Origin: Peribacillus huizhouensis
GTDB taxonomy: Bacteria > Bacillota > Bacilli > Bacillales > DSM-1321
Direction of reading: 5' to 3'
NCBI RefSeq assembly: GCF_014138605.1
Contig: NZ_JACJHX010000016.1
Location: forward strand, 31,328-78,906
DNA length: 47,579 nt
Shown one piece after another: positions 15,853-24,795 of the stretch. The translations under genes and the position numbers were made by a program. The stretch's first letter is position 1; the number at the start of each line of letters is the position of its first letter. The notes below the pieces were generated by a model. That model was given only the letters and a program-made list of their open reading frames with translations, did not search any database and was not told the DNA's origin.

Positions 15853-16003
15853 CTATATTCCTCCCATGCCAAATATTAATATCAAAGTCTATTTCCTCAG
15901 AGGGGCCTGGAATGCTTTTTTCAGGAAAAACAGTTGGCGTCTATACACAGATGATTTCTTTCATATCAGCAAAAATGCCTCCTGCCCGTGCCTTACAGTA
16001 CTG

Positions 16004-18358
16004 TTAACTTCTTAATACGACAGATAGGTCATCTTTTACGGCTACCTTACAGGACATAAATATCGTCAATCCAACAGCTATAATCAGCGCTAACGGACAA
16101 AGTAGCCCGGTCTGCCATATAATATGGACAAATTCAATTTTTGCCGCTCCCATAGAGGACATGGCCATACTTACCAGAAACTCCCCTAAATAATTCGAAA
16201 CCAGCACGCCAAGTATGATTCCCACTACCAGGACCATCATCGTTCCTGCCATATATTGATGACTAATTTGCTTTGAAGTTAATCCCACACTTCGCATGAT
16301 GGCAATCTGAGACATATCCTTTGATAATAACATTCGAAGGAATAATGCCGTGATTAATACAGCTATGATGATCGCGATGGCGATTCCGCCCATTACTACT
16401 GTGCTCATCTGTTCAATGAGATTTCCAAGAGTCTGATGCGTATATTCTTTGATATCATTTACCTGCGCAGAATCATAAGTATTCTGGTAGTAGTCCATTT
16501 TCACGCGTTTATCAACGCCCGGAGCCATATCCATGCTCACAATACACCAAAGAACGGCCTCTTCATTTACCCCAAGACTCTTATGCGCCTTTGCTGTTTT
16601 TCCCCCATTTGTAATATCCTGATAAATACCCGTGACTGATAAAGTCTGTTCTTCCCCGCCAACCCTGACGGTTACTTCATCTCCTACTTTCTTGTTTAAT
16701 CCGACTTTTTCGGCATTGGCAAAGGAAAGCGAGATTTCCCCTTCACCCTCCGGTGCTCTGCCTTCCAAATATTTTAATGGAAATACGGAAAAATCTCCGG
16801 TTTCAATATTAATATAGTCCCAGGAACCTTCCGCATTTTTGACCGGGTAAGAACTTGTGATGTAAAGTGCAAACTTTTCAATATCATCATCATTTTTCAA
16901 CTCTTCCTCCAGTTTTATAAAATCTTCGGTAATCGTATCTGTCCTTCGAAGATCGATTCTCATGTCGGATTTTCCTATTCCCATGTATGTGGAAAATTCC
17001 GGTGAATTCATGGTGTTATAAATATTTAAGGGGAGTATGAGAATAAACGTACATAAGATAAAAATTACAAACAGCAGCCTGTATAATTTGAATCGTTTCA
17101 ATACATTCCTCAGCCCCATGTAAATATTAGTGCTGAATAATTTGTTCTTAAGCAGCGGGAAACTGTATTTTCGGTTCTTTCCGTGCTCCATGATATCTGA
17201 ACGCAAAGCTTCCACCGCAGAAATCTTATCGATTCTTTTCAGTACTTGCTTGCAGTACATCACAATCATGAAATATACAAGTAATGGGGCTATAAACGAT
17301 AGTATATATTTTAAGCTTCCTGACAAATCGGAAGATATATAAAGTCTCATATTACCGTTTAACAGATTTACCGCTACAAAGGAAATCAAATAACCGATAA
17401 TACCGGCTACTACTGAGATGACTCTGTATTTGTTAAGATAGACCTTTTTTATTTCTTTTTTGGCTATCCCCATTGCTTTCATAACACCGATTTCTCTAAT
17501 ATCTTCATCAATCGTTGCCAGAAATGTAAGTCTGATACAGAGCGAAGCAATCACAATAAGCAGAATACTAATAAATATAATGACAATCGCAACTGCCATA
17601 TCTGACATGGCATTAAACATTGTAAATATCTTTCCTTCGATTATTGGACCGTTTGCCGGAAGACCCGCTTCGATATAGGCAGTCTGAACAGCAGCAGAAT
17701 CCCCGTTTTCATTCAGCATGAATTCGATCAGATATTCCAGTTCCCCAGCCTGCATTTTAAGCATTTCATCATAGTCATTTTGATTTACCACAAACCGTTT
17801 CGAAGAAGTAAGGGAAGAGTTCATCTCAAAATCTCTTGCATAATCTGAAATGACAAACTCTTTCTCATCCCCGCCGCTTTTCACAGTAATCGTATCACCT
17901 ATTTTTAAGTCATGTTGTTCCATGAAATAGATGGGAACAGCAACGAAACCTTCCTTTACATCCAGCTTTTCATTATCCAGATCCAATATAAAATCAAATT
18001 TCTTATTCTGGACAACAAAGGAAATATCTTGTATAGTTCCAGCCATCGTTTGATTTTGGCCAAAATGAATATTGCTTCCATCAATATTCTGAAGAATCAT
18101 CGTCTCCTGCATCGCTATATGGTCATGGTATTGTTCTGTGAATTGGTCGATTTCCGCCTGGTCATAATCTCCTGCATGCATCACTGTAATGTCAGCTGGA
18201 GCTGCTCTTTCCTGAAGATCGGACATCGCCTGAATTAGATTGGCAATGTTATTAATAGCACTGGCAGCCAAAATAACTGCCAACGTGATAAATACAAATA
18301 CTGTCATCGTTACAATTTTGTTTCGGAGGAAATCATTCTTGACTATTTTCAAAAACAT
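16004..18358 (-). CDS. ABC transporter permease with two FtsX domains
   Basis: 784 residues; ATG 18358 is preferred because GGAAGGAG precedes it, while the in-frame ATG 18379 overlaps that site. Layout: transmembrane helix ~10-35, extracellular domain ~40-245, three helices ~255-370 with the FtsX core (DEDIREIGVMKAMGIAKKEIK), a helix near 430, a second extracellular domain ~460-640, and three helices ~660-775 with IAIMRSVGLTSKQI. This MacB/BceB-related architecture powers export or mechanotransmission by a partner ATPase, which follows downstream. Likely substrates are antimicrobial peptides or lipids, but this is not shown by the sequence. Confidence 0.88.
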   Translation of the reverse strand: MFLKIVKNDFLRNKIVTMTVFVFITLAVILAASAINNIANLIQAMSDLQERAAPADITVMHAGDYDQAEIDQFTEQYHDHIAMQETMILQNIDGSNIHFGQNQTMAGTIQDISFVVQNKKFDFILDLDNEKLDVKEGFVAVPIYFMEQHDLKIGDTITVKSGGDEKEFVISDYARDFEMNSSLTSSKRFVVNQNDYDEMLKMQAGELEYLIEFMLNENGDSAAVQTAYIEAGLPANGPIIEGKIFTMFNAMSDMAVAIVIIFISILLIVIASLCIRLTFLATIDEDIREIGVMKAMGIAKKEIKKVYLNKYRVISVVAGIIGYLISFVAVNLLNGNMRLYISSDLSGSLKYILSFIAPLLVYFMIVMYCKQVLKRIDKISAVEALRSDIMEHGKNRKYSFPLLKNKLFSTNIYMGLRNVLKRFKLYRLLFVIFILCTFILILPLNIYNTMNSPEFSTYMGIGKSDMRIDLRRTDTITEDFIKLEEELKNDDDIEKFALYITSSYPVKNAEGSWDYINIETGDFSVFPLKYLEGRAPEGEGEISLSFANAEKVGLNKKVGDEVTVRVGGEEQTLSVTGIYQDITNGGKTAKAHKSLGVNEEAVLWCIVSMDMAPGVDKRVKMDYYQNTYDSAQVNDIKEYTHQTLGNLIEQMSTVVMGGIAIAIIIAVLITALFLRMLLSKDMSQIAIMRSVGLTSKQISHQYMAGTMMVLVVGIILGVLVSNYLGEFLVSMAMSSMGAAKIEFVHIIWQTGLLCPLALIIAVGLTIFMSCKVAVKDDLSVVLRS

Positions 18359-18712
18359 TATTTTTTCTCCTTCCTGCATCGCTAAAATTTTTCTATTTTA
18401 TCCTTGTCTCTATTAACCTTGCTCCTTTCTTTAGGAGGGAGAATTTCCATTCATTTTTTGAATTATTAATGTTCTTACATGCTGGTTCCTTAGTAGATAG
18501 ACTTGACCTGAATGATTATTGAACTTACTAAAGTAATCATACAATGTGGTATTTATTGGAACAAACCTGCTTGAGCCTAATTTTTTACTAAGCCCTCAGC
18601 CCTATTTTAGTAAGTTGACTATGGAAGGTTATTAGAAAATAAATTATGGACAGGCTTAGCCATTCAGATGTTTAAATAACGAAAGATGTATATCTTCATG
18701 TCACCAAATAAA

Positions 18713-18748
18713 AAAACTTCCCACGAGTATTAAACCCATGAGAAGCTT
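18713..18748. terminator. Repeated hairpin, GAAG..CTTC type
   Basis: Imperfect stem ACTTCCCACGAGT-attaa-ACCCATGAGAAG. Similar hairpins occur at 20794-20836, 47082-47120 and 47433-47476, three of them 100-190 nt before a groEL-tail sequence, so it is part of a recurring module. A GTCAGCAAAATGTTAGCA stretch follows at ~18763. Confidence 0.5.
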
Positions 18749-18877
18749 CACTTAAATCCTTTATGTCAGCAAAATGTTAGCATTTCACTTTTCTTGTAAA
18801 ATAAACGCTGTCAGCGGAGCTCGGACTAAAAACGCGAGGTCCTGCCGCAACGTCCGAGTGAACAACTTCCTGTTGGC

Positions 18878-18900
18878 CTACATCATGCTGCCCATTTATC
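18878..18900 (-). other. Short groEL-tail-like sequence
   Basis: CTACATCATGCTGCCCATTT, whose complement reads ATG GGC AGC ATG ATG TAG (MGSMM-stop). It lacks the ~130 nt of arm blocks seen in the four long copies. The preceding ~90 nt (TCAGCGGAGCTCGGACTAAA...) are more GC-rich than the surroundings. Confidence 0.55.
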
Positions 18901-19159
18901 AAGGCATATTATTTATGAAAACAGATTAATAAAGATATTGATAATATAGTGTTTTCATCTTTTACTTAATATATTTTAAAACAGATGATAAAAAAGCTAT
19001 GAGCAAAATTATGAGCATTGAGAATTTGAATTCTATAGTATGTCTACTTTCTTATCAGTAAAAACAAATGGTTATTTAAATCCTGCTAATTTTTGCCGAT
19101 ATCTACTCATAATTTGTAGATATTTCCCGGGAATTTGTTGAAATTTGAAAAATAGTGTT
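18901..19159. other. Intergenic AT-rich stretch
   Basis: No coding frame, hairpin or known site could be supported here; it leads into the decayed MerR copy. Confidence 0.4.
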
Positions 19160-19563
19160 TTCTTTTAATTGATTGGGGTGGAGGGGTAAATTTTCAAATG
19201 TATCAGGTATCGCAATCTCTGTTTCATTGGTTGCTCTAATCTTTATTTTTGTTGATTAACAAAGTCTTTATCTGTATCGTCTATGGACTTGTTCGTATCG
19301 GGTAACGCTATAAGCACTCCGATGTCGGATTGAACAAAGATACGCGGATTAACCTCTTATAAGAACTCATATCCTTTTCACTCTATAACGTGGCCATACT
19401 TTTGAACAGTGGGTGTAGCATTCTCACTTCCTTCGAAGAGAATGCTCGTCCATCAGATAAATATCATGTCGCATATCAGACTTCTTTTCTTAATGATGAA
19501 GGTTCTTGGGATATAATTGCAAGAGTATATCGCCCAGCGATACGAAACAAAAAAAGAGCCGAT
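19160..19563 (-). pseudogene. Decayed duplicate of the MerR/DUF3967 gene
   Basis: This stretch aligns base by base, with many small changes, to 20153-20569: the 5' ~330 nt of the intact gene and the ~80 nt upstream of it, including the shared flank CGCCCAGCGATACGAAACAA. Frame is broken repeatedly (for example the start region now reads into TGA). Only residues 1 to about 110 of the gene are represented. It documents a ~1-kb tandem duplication followed by decay of one copy. Confidence 0.8.
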
Positions 19564-19771
19564 CAATCCTTTTTTGTCGAACGTTATTAGGGATGACTCA
19601 TGTTTTTTATTGAGGTTCTTAACCGCCTCAACTCCCATTTTATCAAACATTCTTTTTGCTTGCTTCAAGTTGTGTATATTGTTTAGATGCATATCGCTTG
19701 AATTTTCTACATCAAAAATTTCCTTCTACAAATCTTTACACAGTTAATCATAAAAACCTTAAAAAAGTACC

Positions 19772-20479
19772 TTATTTTCGAAATATGGAGAAAAGCCCTC
19801 CCCATTTTCCTTTAGGTTTTTGTATCGCTTCTTCTAAACGTTTATTAAAATCATTTTGTGAACTCCATTCCTTCTTCTGTTCGTCCCGCATATTTTGTAT
19901 TTCTTTTTGTAAGAGTTCACTTTTTTGTTTTTCTTGTTGCAGCAATGTTTCGTAATGGATATTTTGTTGTTCAGTTAATTTTTCAATTTTAGCATTAGTT
20001 TTTTGCGCTGAATTTCCAATACTAGAACTTATAACATGATGATCTTGCTGGAGTCGGGAAACCTTTGTTTTAAGCTCTAACATATCGTTTGTCAGTTGGA
20101 CATTCATTTCACGTGTGGCTGCGAGTTCATTGGCAAAAAACATTAAGACCTCTTTTAATTGATTGGGGTCATGAGGTATATTTTCATATGTATCGGTTAT
20201 CGCAATCTCTGTTTCATTGGATCCTTCTAATCTTTCTTTTTGTTGATTCACAAGGTCTTTAGCTGTATCGTCTAGGGGCTTGTCCGTATCGCGTAACGCT
20301 ATAAGCGCTCCGATGTCAGATTGAATAAAGATACGGCGATCGCCATCTTTCAAAAACTCATATCCATTCCGCTCTAAGATTTGGCCATACTTTCGAACAG
20401 TGGGAGTTGCAATCCCTACTTCTTCTGCCACTTCCTTGGAAGAGAAAGCTCGTTCATTCGGTTGTATATCACTTCGCAT
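19772..20479 (-). CDS. MerR-like HTH protein with DUF3967-type tail
   Basis: 235 residues from ATG 20479 (AAGGAGGT site). The N-terminus (FSSKEVAEEVGIATPTVRKY, residues 11-30, then GDRRIFIQSDI) is a MerR-type winged helix. The middle (residues 100-210) is a long coiled coil, and the end is the Lys/Trp-rich KGKWGGLFSIFRK typical of DUF3967 proteins. Such proteins occur on Bacillus plasmids and integrated elements, probably as DNA-binding partition or replication accessory factors. It has no effector domain. A decayed duplicate lies 1 kb downstream. Confidence 0.8.
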   Translation of the reverse strand: MRSDIQPNERAFSSKEVAEEVGIATPTVRKYGQILERNGYEFLKDGDRRIFIQSDIGALIALRDTDKPLDDTAKDLVNQQKERLEGSNETEIAITDTYENIPHDPNQLKEVLMFFANELAATREMNVQLTNDMLELKTKVSRLQQDHHVISSSIGNSAQKTNAKIEKLTEQQNIHYETLLQQEKQKSELLQKEIQNMRDEQKKEWSSQNDFNKRLEEAIQKPKGKWGGLFSIFRK

Positions 20480-20942
20480 ATCGGACCTCCTTCTCTATTA
20501 AATATGAAGGTTTTTAGATTTATTTGCAAGTTATGTCGCCCAGCGATACGAAACAAAAAAAGCCGATCCCCCTTCTTGAGGAATTCTATTGAATGGGGCT
20601 GTTAAAACTGAACCCTACAGAAAATTTTCAATTCCCAAAGTAACAAGTAAAAGTAGAAGATATTGAAAGTCAGGAAGAAGAGATTAAATTTTTGGCAAAG
20701 GAGGAGCTTGCAGATTCTTGCGCCTGCTGATTCAGACAGCCATTAACACAACCATGGAACCATAAATTGCTCATGTGACGGCTAACATGGAAGAAAAGGC
20801 CTCCCAAAAGTTCGATAAACTAATGGAAGACCTTCTCTAATTGTTAGTTTTTCATTTGTTAGGTTTGTCGCTTTTTTGACGAATGCACACAAAACCCAAC
20901 CCAGGCAGTCTAACAGCCCGATATAAAAGGGGTTTAAATCCC
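20480..20942. other. Intergenic stretch with duplicated flank and hairpin
   Basis: Contains the CGCCCAGCGATACGAAACAA block (20534 on), also found at 19533, and encoding FFVSYRWA on the minus strand in both copies, perhaps the end of a lost upstream gene. It also contains a hairpin CCTCCCAAAAGTT...AACTAATGGAAG at 20794-20836. No gene supported. Confidence 0.5.
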
Positions 20943-21103
20943 TTATTACATCATGCCGCCCGTGAGCTATTAGTGTGTAATATTGTTAACATTGAGTGCA
21001 AAAAGTGCGGTACATCAACATTTTGGATATTTCTGGTTGTAACATCTTTAACGGCGATTTACCGTTTTTCATGAGATTGTGTTAGCAAAATGTTAGCAAA
21101 TTG
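20943..21103 (+). repeat. groEL-tail repeat, copy B
   Basis: ATTACATCATGCCGCCCGTG at the start, then TGTAATATTGTTAACA, AGTGCGGTAC, TGTAACATCTTTAACGGC, TTTACCGTTTTTCAT and GTTAGCAAAATGTTAGCA; same order and strand as copies A, C and D. Confidence 0.75.
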
Positions 21104-21161
21104 AGTGCTGTAACCGTTACTAATCCTTAGATAAAAAATATAAACTTGGAGGCTTGGGAAA

Positions 21162-21449
21162 GTGGCTTCAATTCATTATATAAACAATAAATTAAAGAGG
21201 CAGTTTGAAGACATTCAATATCTTATGAAGAAACAAGAAAAGCTTTTTGAAGAAATGAATAAGTCAATAACTGAAAAGGATGACTACGAAATTAATTTAG
21301 AAACGACTGTTAGAAAACTAATTGAGCATGGTCTTTCAAAAGTTGAAATTACAGGAGTCACGCCTATAAGATATGAGGAAATTCTCGCTGAAAGAAGATA
21401 TTATAACATCCCGTATATATACTTAAATGTAGATGAAGTGAAGGACTAA
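21162..21449 (+). CDS. Small hypothetical protein, phage/ICE-like
   Basis: 95 residues from GTG 21162 (TGGAGGCTTGGGAAA site). Helical N-terminus (NNKLKRQFEDIQYLMKKQEK), then LETTVRKLIEHGLSKVEITG and a YEEILAERRYYNIPYIYLNV end. No recognised domain. The downstream frame (21453-21733) continues a typical protein-like sequence without its own start, so this may be the first half of a frameshifted gene. Located just after repeat copy B. Confidence 0.55.
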   Translation: MASIHYINNKLKRQFEDIQYLMKKQEKLFEEMNKSITEKDDYEINLETTVRKLIEHGLSKVEITGVTPIRYEEILAERRYYNIPYIYLNVDEVKD

Positions 21450-21452
21450 CTA

Positions 21453-21733
21453 GGGAGATTCACCAATCCAATAATATAGATGAACTAATTAACCCGCTAA
21501 AAGAACAGCAACGAATCCGTTTCATACACAAGGTATTACTTCGATACAAGCAGGAGTATGATGACCTTACCAAATCAAAGAACAACGACAACTATGAAGA
21601 GCTTAGCCTAAATTACATAGATCGAACAGGTAAAGATCAAGATGCTAAACGAGCATATTCCACTTTAGTCCGTAGGTTTGGCAATGAAATAAAAAGAATG
21701 CGGGAGAAAGTACTAATAAAATTTTCCGAGTAA
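21453..21733 (+). pseudogene. Start-less reading frame continuing the previous gene
   Basis: The frame reads REIHQSNNIDELINPLKEQQ, IHKVLLRYKQEYDD, LSLNYIDRTGKDQDAKRAYS and VRRFGNEIKRMREKVLIKFSE-TAA. It has no ATG/GTG/TTG near its beginning and lies in a different frame from the gene ending at 21449, overlapping it by a few codons. Either a frameshift split one gene or the start codon was lost. Its amino-acid style resembles small phage regulatory proteins; family unknown. Confidence 0.5.
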
Positions 21734-21809
21734 AAGTATGTAATAATATGTAATCTAAACTAAATTGGAAATTAAATATTGTTAGAATAGGATATACATG
21801 TAAAAATCT

Positions 21810-21842
21810 TAAAAGCAGGTGAATTATTTTCACCTGCTTTTA
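21810..21842. terminator. Bidirectional terminator
   Basis: Perfect stem AAAAGCAGGTGAA / TTCACCTGCTTTT with a short ATTATT-type loop and flanking A and T runs. A closely similar hairpin (AAAGCAGGTGGAGAAA) lies at 33712. Confidence 0.85.
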
Positions 21843-21845
21843 TAC

Positions 21846-22132
21846 TTGTTTCGCTATCCACATGACTGATCTGCGGAAACATATCGACTGGCTGCATTTC
21901 AAGTGTTTTGTATCTTCCGTCTTCTTATATCCTTAAATCACGTACCAATATCGCTGGGTTGCAGGAGACGTAGACGACCTTTTTCGGTTTCATAACAATA
22001 ATGGTTTGAAGCAAGGCTTCTTCACAGCCTTTGCACGGTGGATCGACAATAAGGACATCTGCCTTATTTCCTATTACTACGCCCGCTTCCCCGGAGGCAA
22101 AATCTGCATTCTTAATCTCATTTAGTACTTGA
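21846..22132 (-). pseudogene. 23S rRNA/tRNA (uracil-5-)-methyltransferase C-terminal relic
   Basis: Minus-strand frame: [56 protein letters not shown], stop, then EDGRYKTLEMQPVDMFPQISHVDS. This is the C-terminal part of TrmA/RlmD-type enzymes ([21 protein letters not shown], VQPVDMFPxTxHVE). The first Arg of DPPRKGC is Cys, an in-frame TAA interrupts it, and the HVE end is altered. The TRAM and SAM-binding parts are missing. Clearly a decayed fragment brought with or cut by the PTS block. Confidence 0.8.
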
Positions 22133-22153
22133 AAATGAATCTAGCATTGATCT

Positions 22154-23440
22154 TTATATCGTTTTCGATAATTCATGTGATTCCTCTTGTGCTTCTTCTT
22201 TTAGCTGAGATTTATCCATAAGTTTTACAAATGGATAGTAAATAACTATTGTTACAGCAAGAGTAATGATTTGAATAATTGCACCGCTGATTTTACCTCC
22301 CGTTGCAAGATACCCGCTAATGATTGGAGGCATTGTCCATGGCACTACAATGCCGATCGGTTTTGCTACTAAGCCAGAAGCCATGCTAAAGTAGGTAATC
22401 AGTGCAGCAGCCATTGGAGCCAGAATAAATGGGACGAGTAATTTGAAATTTAAGACAATTGGCAGCCCAAATAACGCTGGTTCATTAATATTGAATATTC
22501 CTGGTGCAACCGTGAGTTTTCCCATTGCTTTATTATTTTTACTTTTTGCAAATAACCATAGGCAAATAACCAGTCCAATTGTTGCTCCTCCACCGCCTAT
22601 CCAAACAAAGTTAAACATAAATTCATTTGTAACAATATGCGGCAATTCCTTTCCGGCTTGAAACGCCAGTCGATTGGCATCTGTATTTTGTAACCAAATC
22701 GGTTGAATCACCGGGTTGATGGTGTTTGCACCGTGAATGCCAACAAACCAAAATATTGAATTTAGTGCGATGATCACCAATGTGCCCCATAAACTTCCAC
22801 CAAGAACACTAAGTGGTTTCCCTAACGTATTTGTTAATAGAGTATGAATGTTATCAATACCTGCTAGTCCTAAGAATAAATAAACTAGACCCCAAAACAC
22901 GATCACCATTAATCCTGGTAATAATGCAGCAAATGATTTCTCTACTGCTATGGGTACGCCCTCCGGCATTTTTACAGTAAAATTTTTCTGGACGAAGAAT
23001 CTAAAGATTTCCGCAGATATCAAACCTACAACAATGGCTACAAAAAGGCCGCCGCTACCAAGATAGGCATAGGAAATTCCAGAACCTGCATTCGAAACTA
23101 GGTCTGGCGTAACGATGACAAAACTGGATAATGCTATAATTCCGGCGGAAACGCCATCAACTTCATAATACTCAGCTAAACTATGGGCCATTCCAAAAAC
23201 AGCAACAAGCGCCATCAGTCCAAAAGACCCATTAACGATTTTGCTAAAAATAGAGGCTAACCCGATGTCGGCCAACCAATCAGTGTAACCATTTATCGGT
23301 AGATTTCCTAATATAAGAAATATGGATCCGATAATAATAAGAGGCATACTTAATAAAATTCCATCCCGTAATGATTGCAGATGTCTTTGGCCACCAATTC
23401 TACCCGCAATCTCTTCCACTTTTTCTAACAACTTACTCAC
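22154..23440 (-). CDS. PTS system EIIC component, lactose/cellobiose family (CelB-like)
   Basis: 428 residues; GTG 23440 abuts the AAAGGAG site, so TTG 23431 is an equally good start. Typical EIIC-Lac features: GGQRHLQSLRDGILLSMPLIIIGS at the N-terminus, about ten membrane helices, the substrate-site region FWFVGIHGANTINPV near residue 235, and the NINEPALFGLPIVLN motif near 315. It transports and passes phosphate to a beta-linked disaccharide. With IIB, IIA and a MupG-like hydrolase in the same operon, the substrate may be a GlcNAc-MurNAc type sugar. It is separated from mupG by 190 nt that hold an inverted-repeat element. Confidence 0.9.
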   Translation of the reverse strand: MSKLLEKVEEIAGRIGGQRHLQSLRDGILLSMPLIIIGSIFLILGNLPINGYTDWLADIGLASIFSKIVNGSFGLMALVAVFGMAHSLAEYYEVDGVSAGIIALSSFVIVTPDLVSNAGSGISYAYLGSGGLFVAIVVGLISAEIFRFFVQKNFTVKMPEGVPIAVEKSFAALLPGLMVIVFWGLVYLFLGLAGIDNIHTLLTNTLGKPLSVLGGSLWGTLVIIALNSIFWFVGIHGANTINPVIQPIWLQNTDANRLAFQAGKELPHIVTNEFMFNFVWIGGGGATIGLVICLWLFAKSKNNKAMGKLTVAPGIFNINEPALFGLPIVLNFKLLVPFILAPMAAALITYFSMASGLVAKPIGIVVPWTMPPIISGYLATGGKISGAIIQIITLAVTIVIYYPFVKLMDKSQLKEEAQEESHELSKTI

Positions 23441-23464
23441 TCCTTTTTAAGTTTTCTAATTGAA

Positions 23465-23604
23465 TGACTGTGTCAAAGGCTATTGTTGATTTATGCGGAA
23501 GTACGGGGCAGGAGAGACCCTGAAGGCGCTAAGGCAGGGCCCGATTCCGCCAAAGAAAGCAAAGCTCCTGGAGCGCAAATCAACAGCCATGTTTAACACA
23601 GCCA
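23465..23604. repeat. 140-bp inverted-repeat element inside the PTS operon
   Basis: Left end TGACTGTGTCAAAGGCTATT and right end complement TGGCTGTGTTAAACATGGCT continue into GTTGATTT in both arms, giving ~30-bp imperfect terminal inverted repeats around a GC-rich centre (GGCAGGAGAGACCCTGAAGG...). No ORF inside. Resembles the GTTGATTT-type dispersed elements of Bacillaceae, of which another begins at the right edge (47536). It may act as an attenuator between mupG and the EIIC gene. Confidence 0.7.
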
Positions 23605-23629
23605 TTTGAACAAATACGATAATATTCTT

Positions 23630-24718
23630 TTATGAAAGGGTAAACATAAAGCTTGACAATGGCTTTAGATAATCTAATAGAAAGATAGATTCTTCTGTAA
23701 GACGACCAATCACATTCCTATCTCCCTCATTTTCCATATCTTTTAGCGCGATTTGAGTTTCTCCCTTATATTGTCCAAAATGATTATTACAGATCAAAAT
23801 ATCCCCTTTTTTTATAGGGAGGGTATGATTGGCCGGGATATCCTCATTATTATATTTAACACGTGTGGAGGATGATCGAATCATGTATTCAGATCGGTCG
23901 CCTCTATACTGGTGAACTTCATCGAGAATCATGTTCTTTTCTAACTCTGAAACATTAGTTGAAAACTCAATTTCAAATGACGGGTGGGTGTTTAGATACG
24001 CATCTGACATAACCCTTAATTCTTCTTCTGTAGCATACGCATTTCCAATTAATACATCATTAATAGTTCCCATTAATCTATAATGGGTAACTTGAGTATG
24101 AATAGTTAAATTTCTATGTTGTTCCAGCGTAGATAATCCTGTCTGAACCGGCCAAGGTCCCAGATTACCCTCCTGAGAGGTAACAAAAGCCCCCGTTTGG
24201 ATATGATATTGATTGAACACACTTGTTGTTTGTTCAAAATGGCGCTGGGAAATCCCAGAATACTTTTGAGGATAAAAGTTATGTGAAGCATATAAATTTT
24301 CAATATTAGGTTGGTAGCTCATAATATTATCTATATATCTAGTTCCACTGCTCATATTGACTTCAATGATTAAACCATATGGATTTTTTGTCATTTTCGC
24401 TTCCTCTGCTCCGGTAAAACCCAGGTCCAGACGAATTCCTGCTGCACCTAATTTTTTAAAAAAGGAAAGATCGTTATAACTGATATTTAACTGCTCAAAT
24501 AATTCGGGATTAATGTCTAAGATGGTATCCATACCAATAGAATTACCATATTCTATTATGTTTTTAAATTTATTAACAACTTCATCTTGATCGCCGTCAA
24601 TTTCTAACAAACTTGTAAAAATTCTTGTATATCCATACTTTCTGGCAAGGTCCAGATATTCCTTGTCAAGTTCAAAGCTGCTCTTTGCCGGATAAATTGA
24701 TACGCCAATACGTTTCAT
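23630..24718 (-). CDS. mupG: MupG-like (DUF871) 6-phospho-N-acetylmuramidase family protein
   Basis: 362 residues from ATG 24718 (GGAGGC site). DUF871 architecture: TIM-barrel residues ~1-235 (RIGVSIYPAKSSFELDKEYL, FTSLLEIDGDQ, ILDINPELF, GIRLDLGFTG, ASHNFYPQKYSGIS) and a C-terminal beta domain ~250-362 (RSSSTRVKYNNEDIPANHTL, GDILICNNHFGQYKGE). The S. aureus member MupG hydrolyses MurNAc-6-phosphate-GlcNAc after PTS uptake. Here it sits between EIIA and EIIC genes of a lactose/cellobiose-type PTS, so hydrolysis of the imported phospho-disaccharide is the likely role. Exact sugar not shown by sequence. Confidence 0.82.
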   Translation of the reverse strand: MKRIGVSIYPAKSSFELDKEYLDLARKYGYTRIFTSLLEIDGDQDEVVNKFKNIIEYGNSIGMDTILDINPELFEQLNISYNDLSFFKKLGAAGIRLDLGFTGAEEAKMTKNPYGLIIEVNMSSGTRYIDNIMSYQPNIENLYASHNFYPQKYSGISQRHFEQTTSVFNQYHIQTGAFVTSQEGNLGPWPVQTGLSTLEQHRNLTIHTQVTHYRLMGTINDVLIGNAYATEEELRVMSDAYLNTHPSFEIEFSTNVSELEKNMILDEVHQYRGDRSEYMIRSSSTRVKYNNEDIPANHTLPIKKGDILICNNHFGQYKGETQIALKDMENEGDRNVIGRLTEESIFLLDYLKPLSSFMFTLS

Positions 24719-24795
24719 GTTTTATGCCTCCTGTTTCTTTCAATGGAATTCTGAAAAAGCGCAACCTTCTTTCAAACTGGTTTGAATCCCCATAT

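Noticed and set aside
19453..19692. 79-codon minus-strand frame (MHLNNIHNLKQAKRMFDKMG…)
   Set aside because: The first half looks protein-like but the second half is the antisense of the decayed MerR duplicate flank; no RBS, family unknown.
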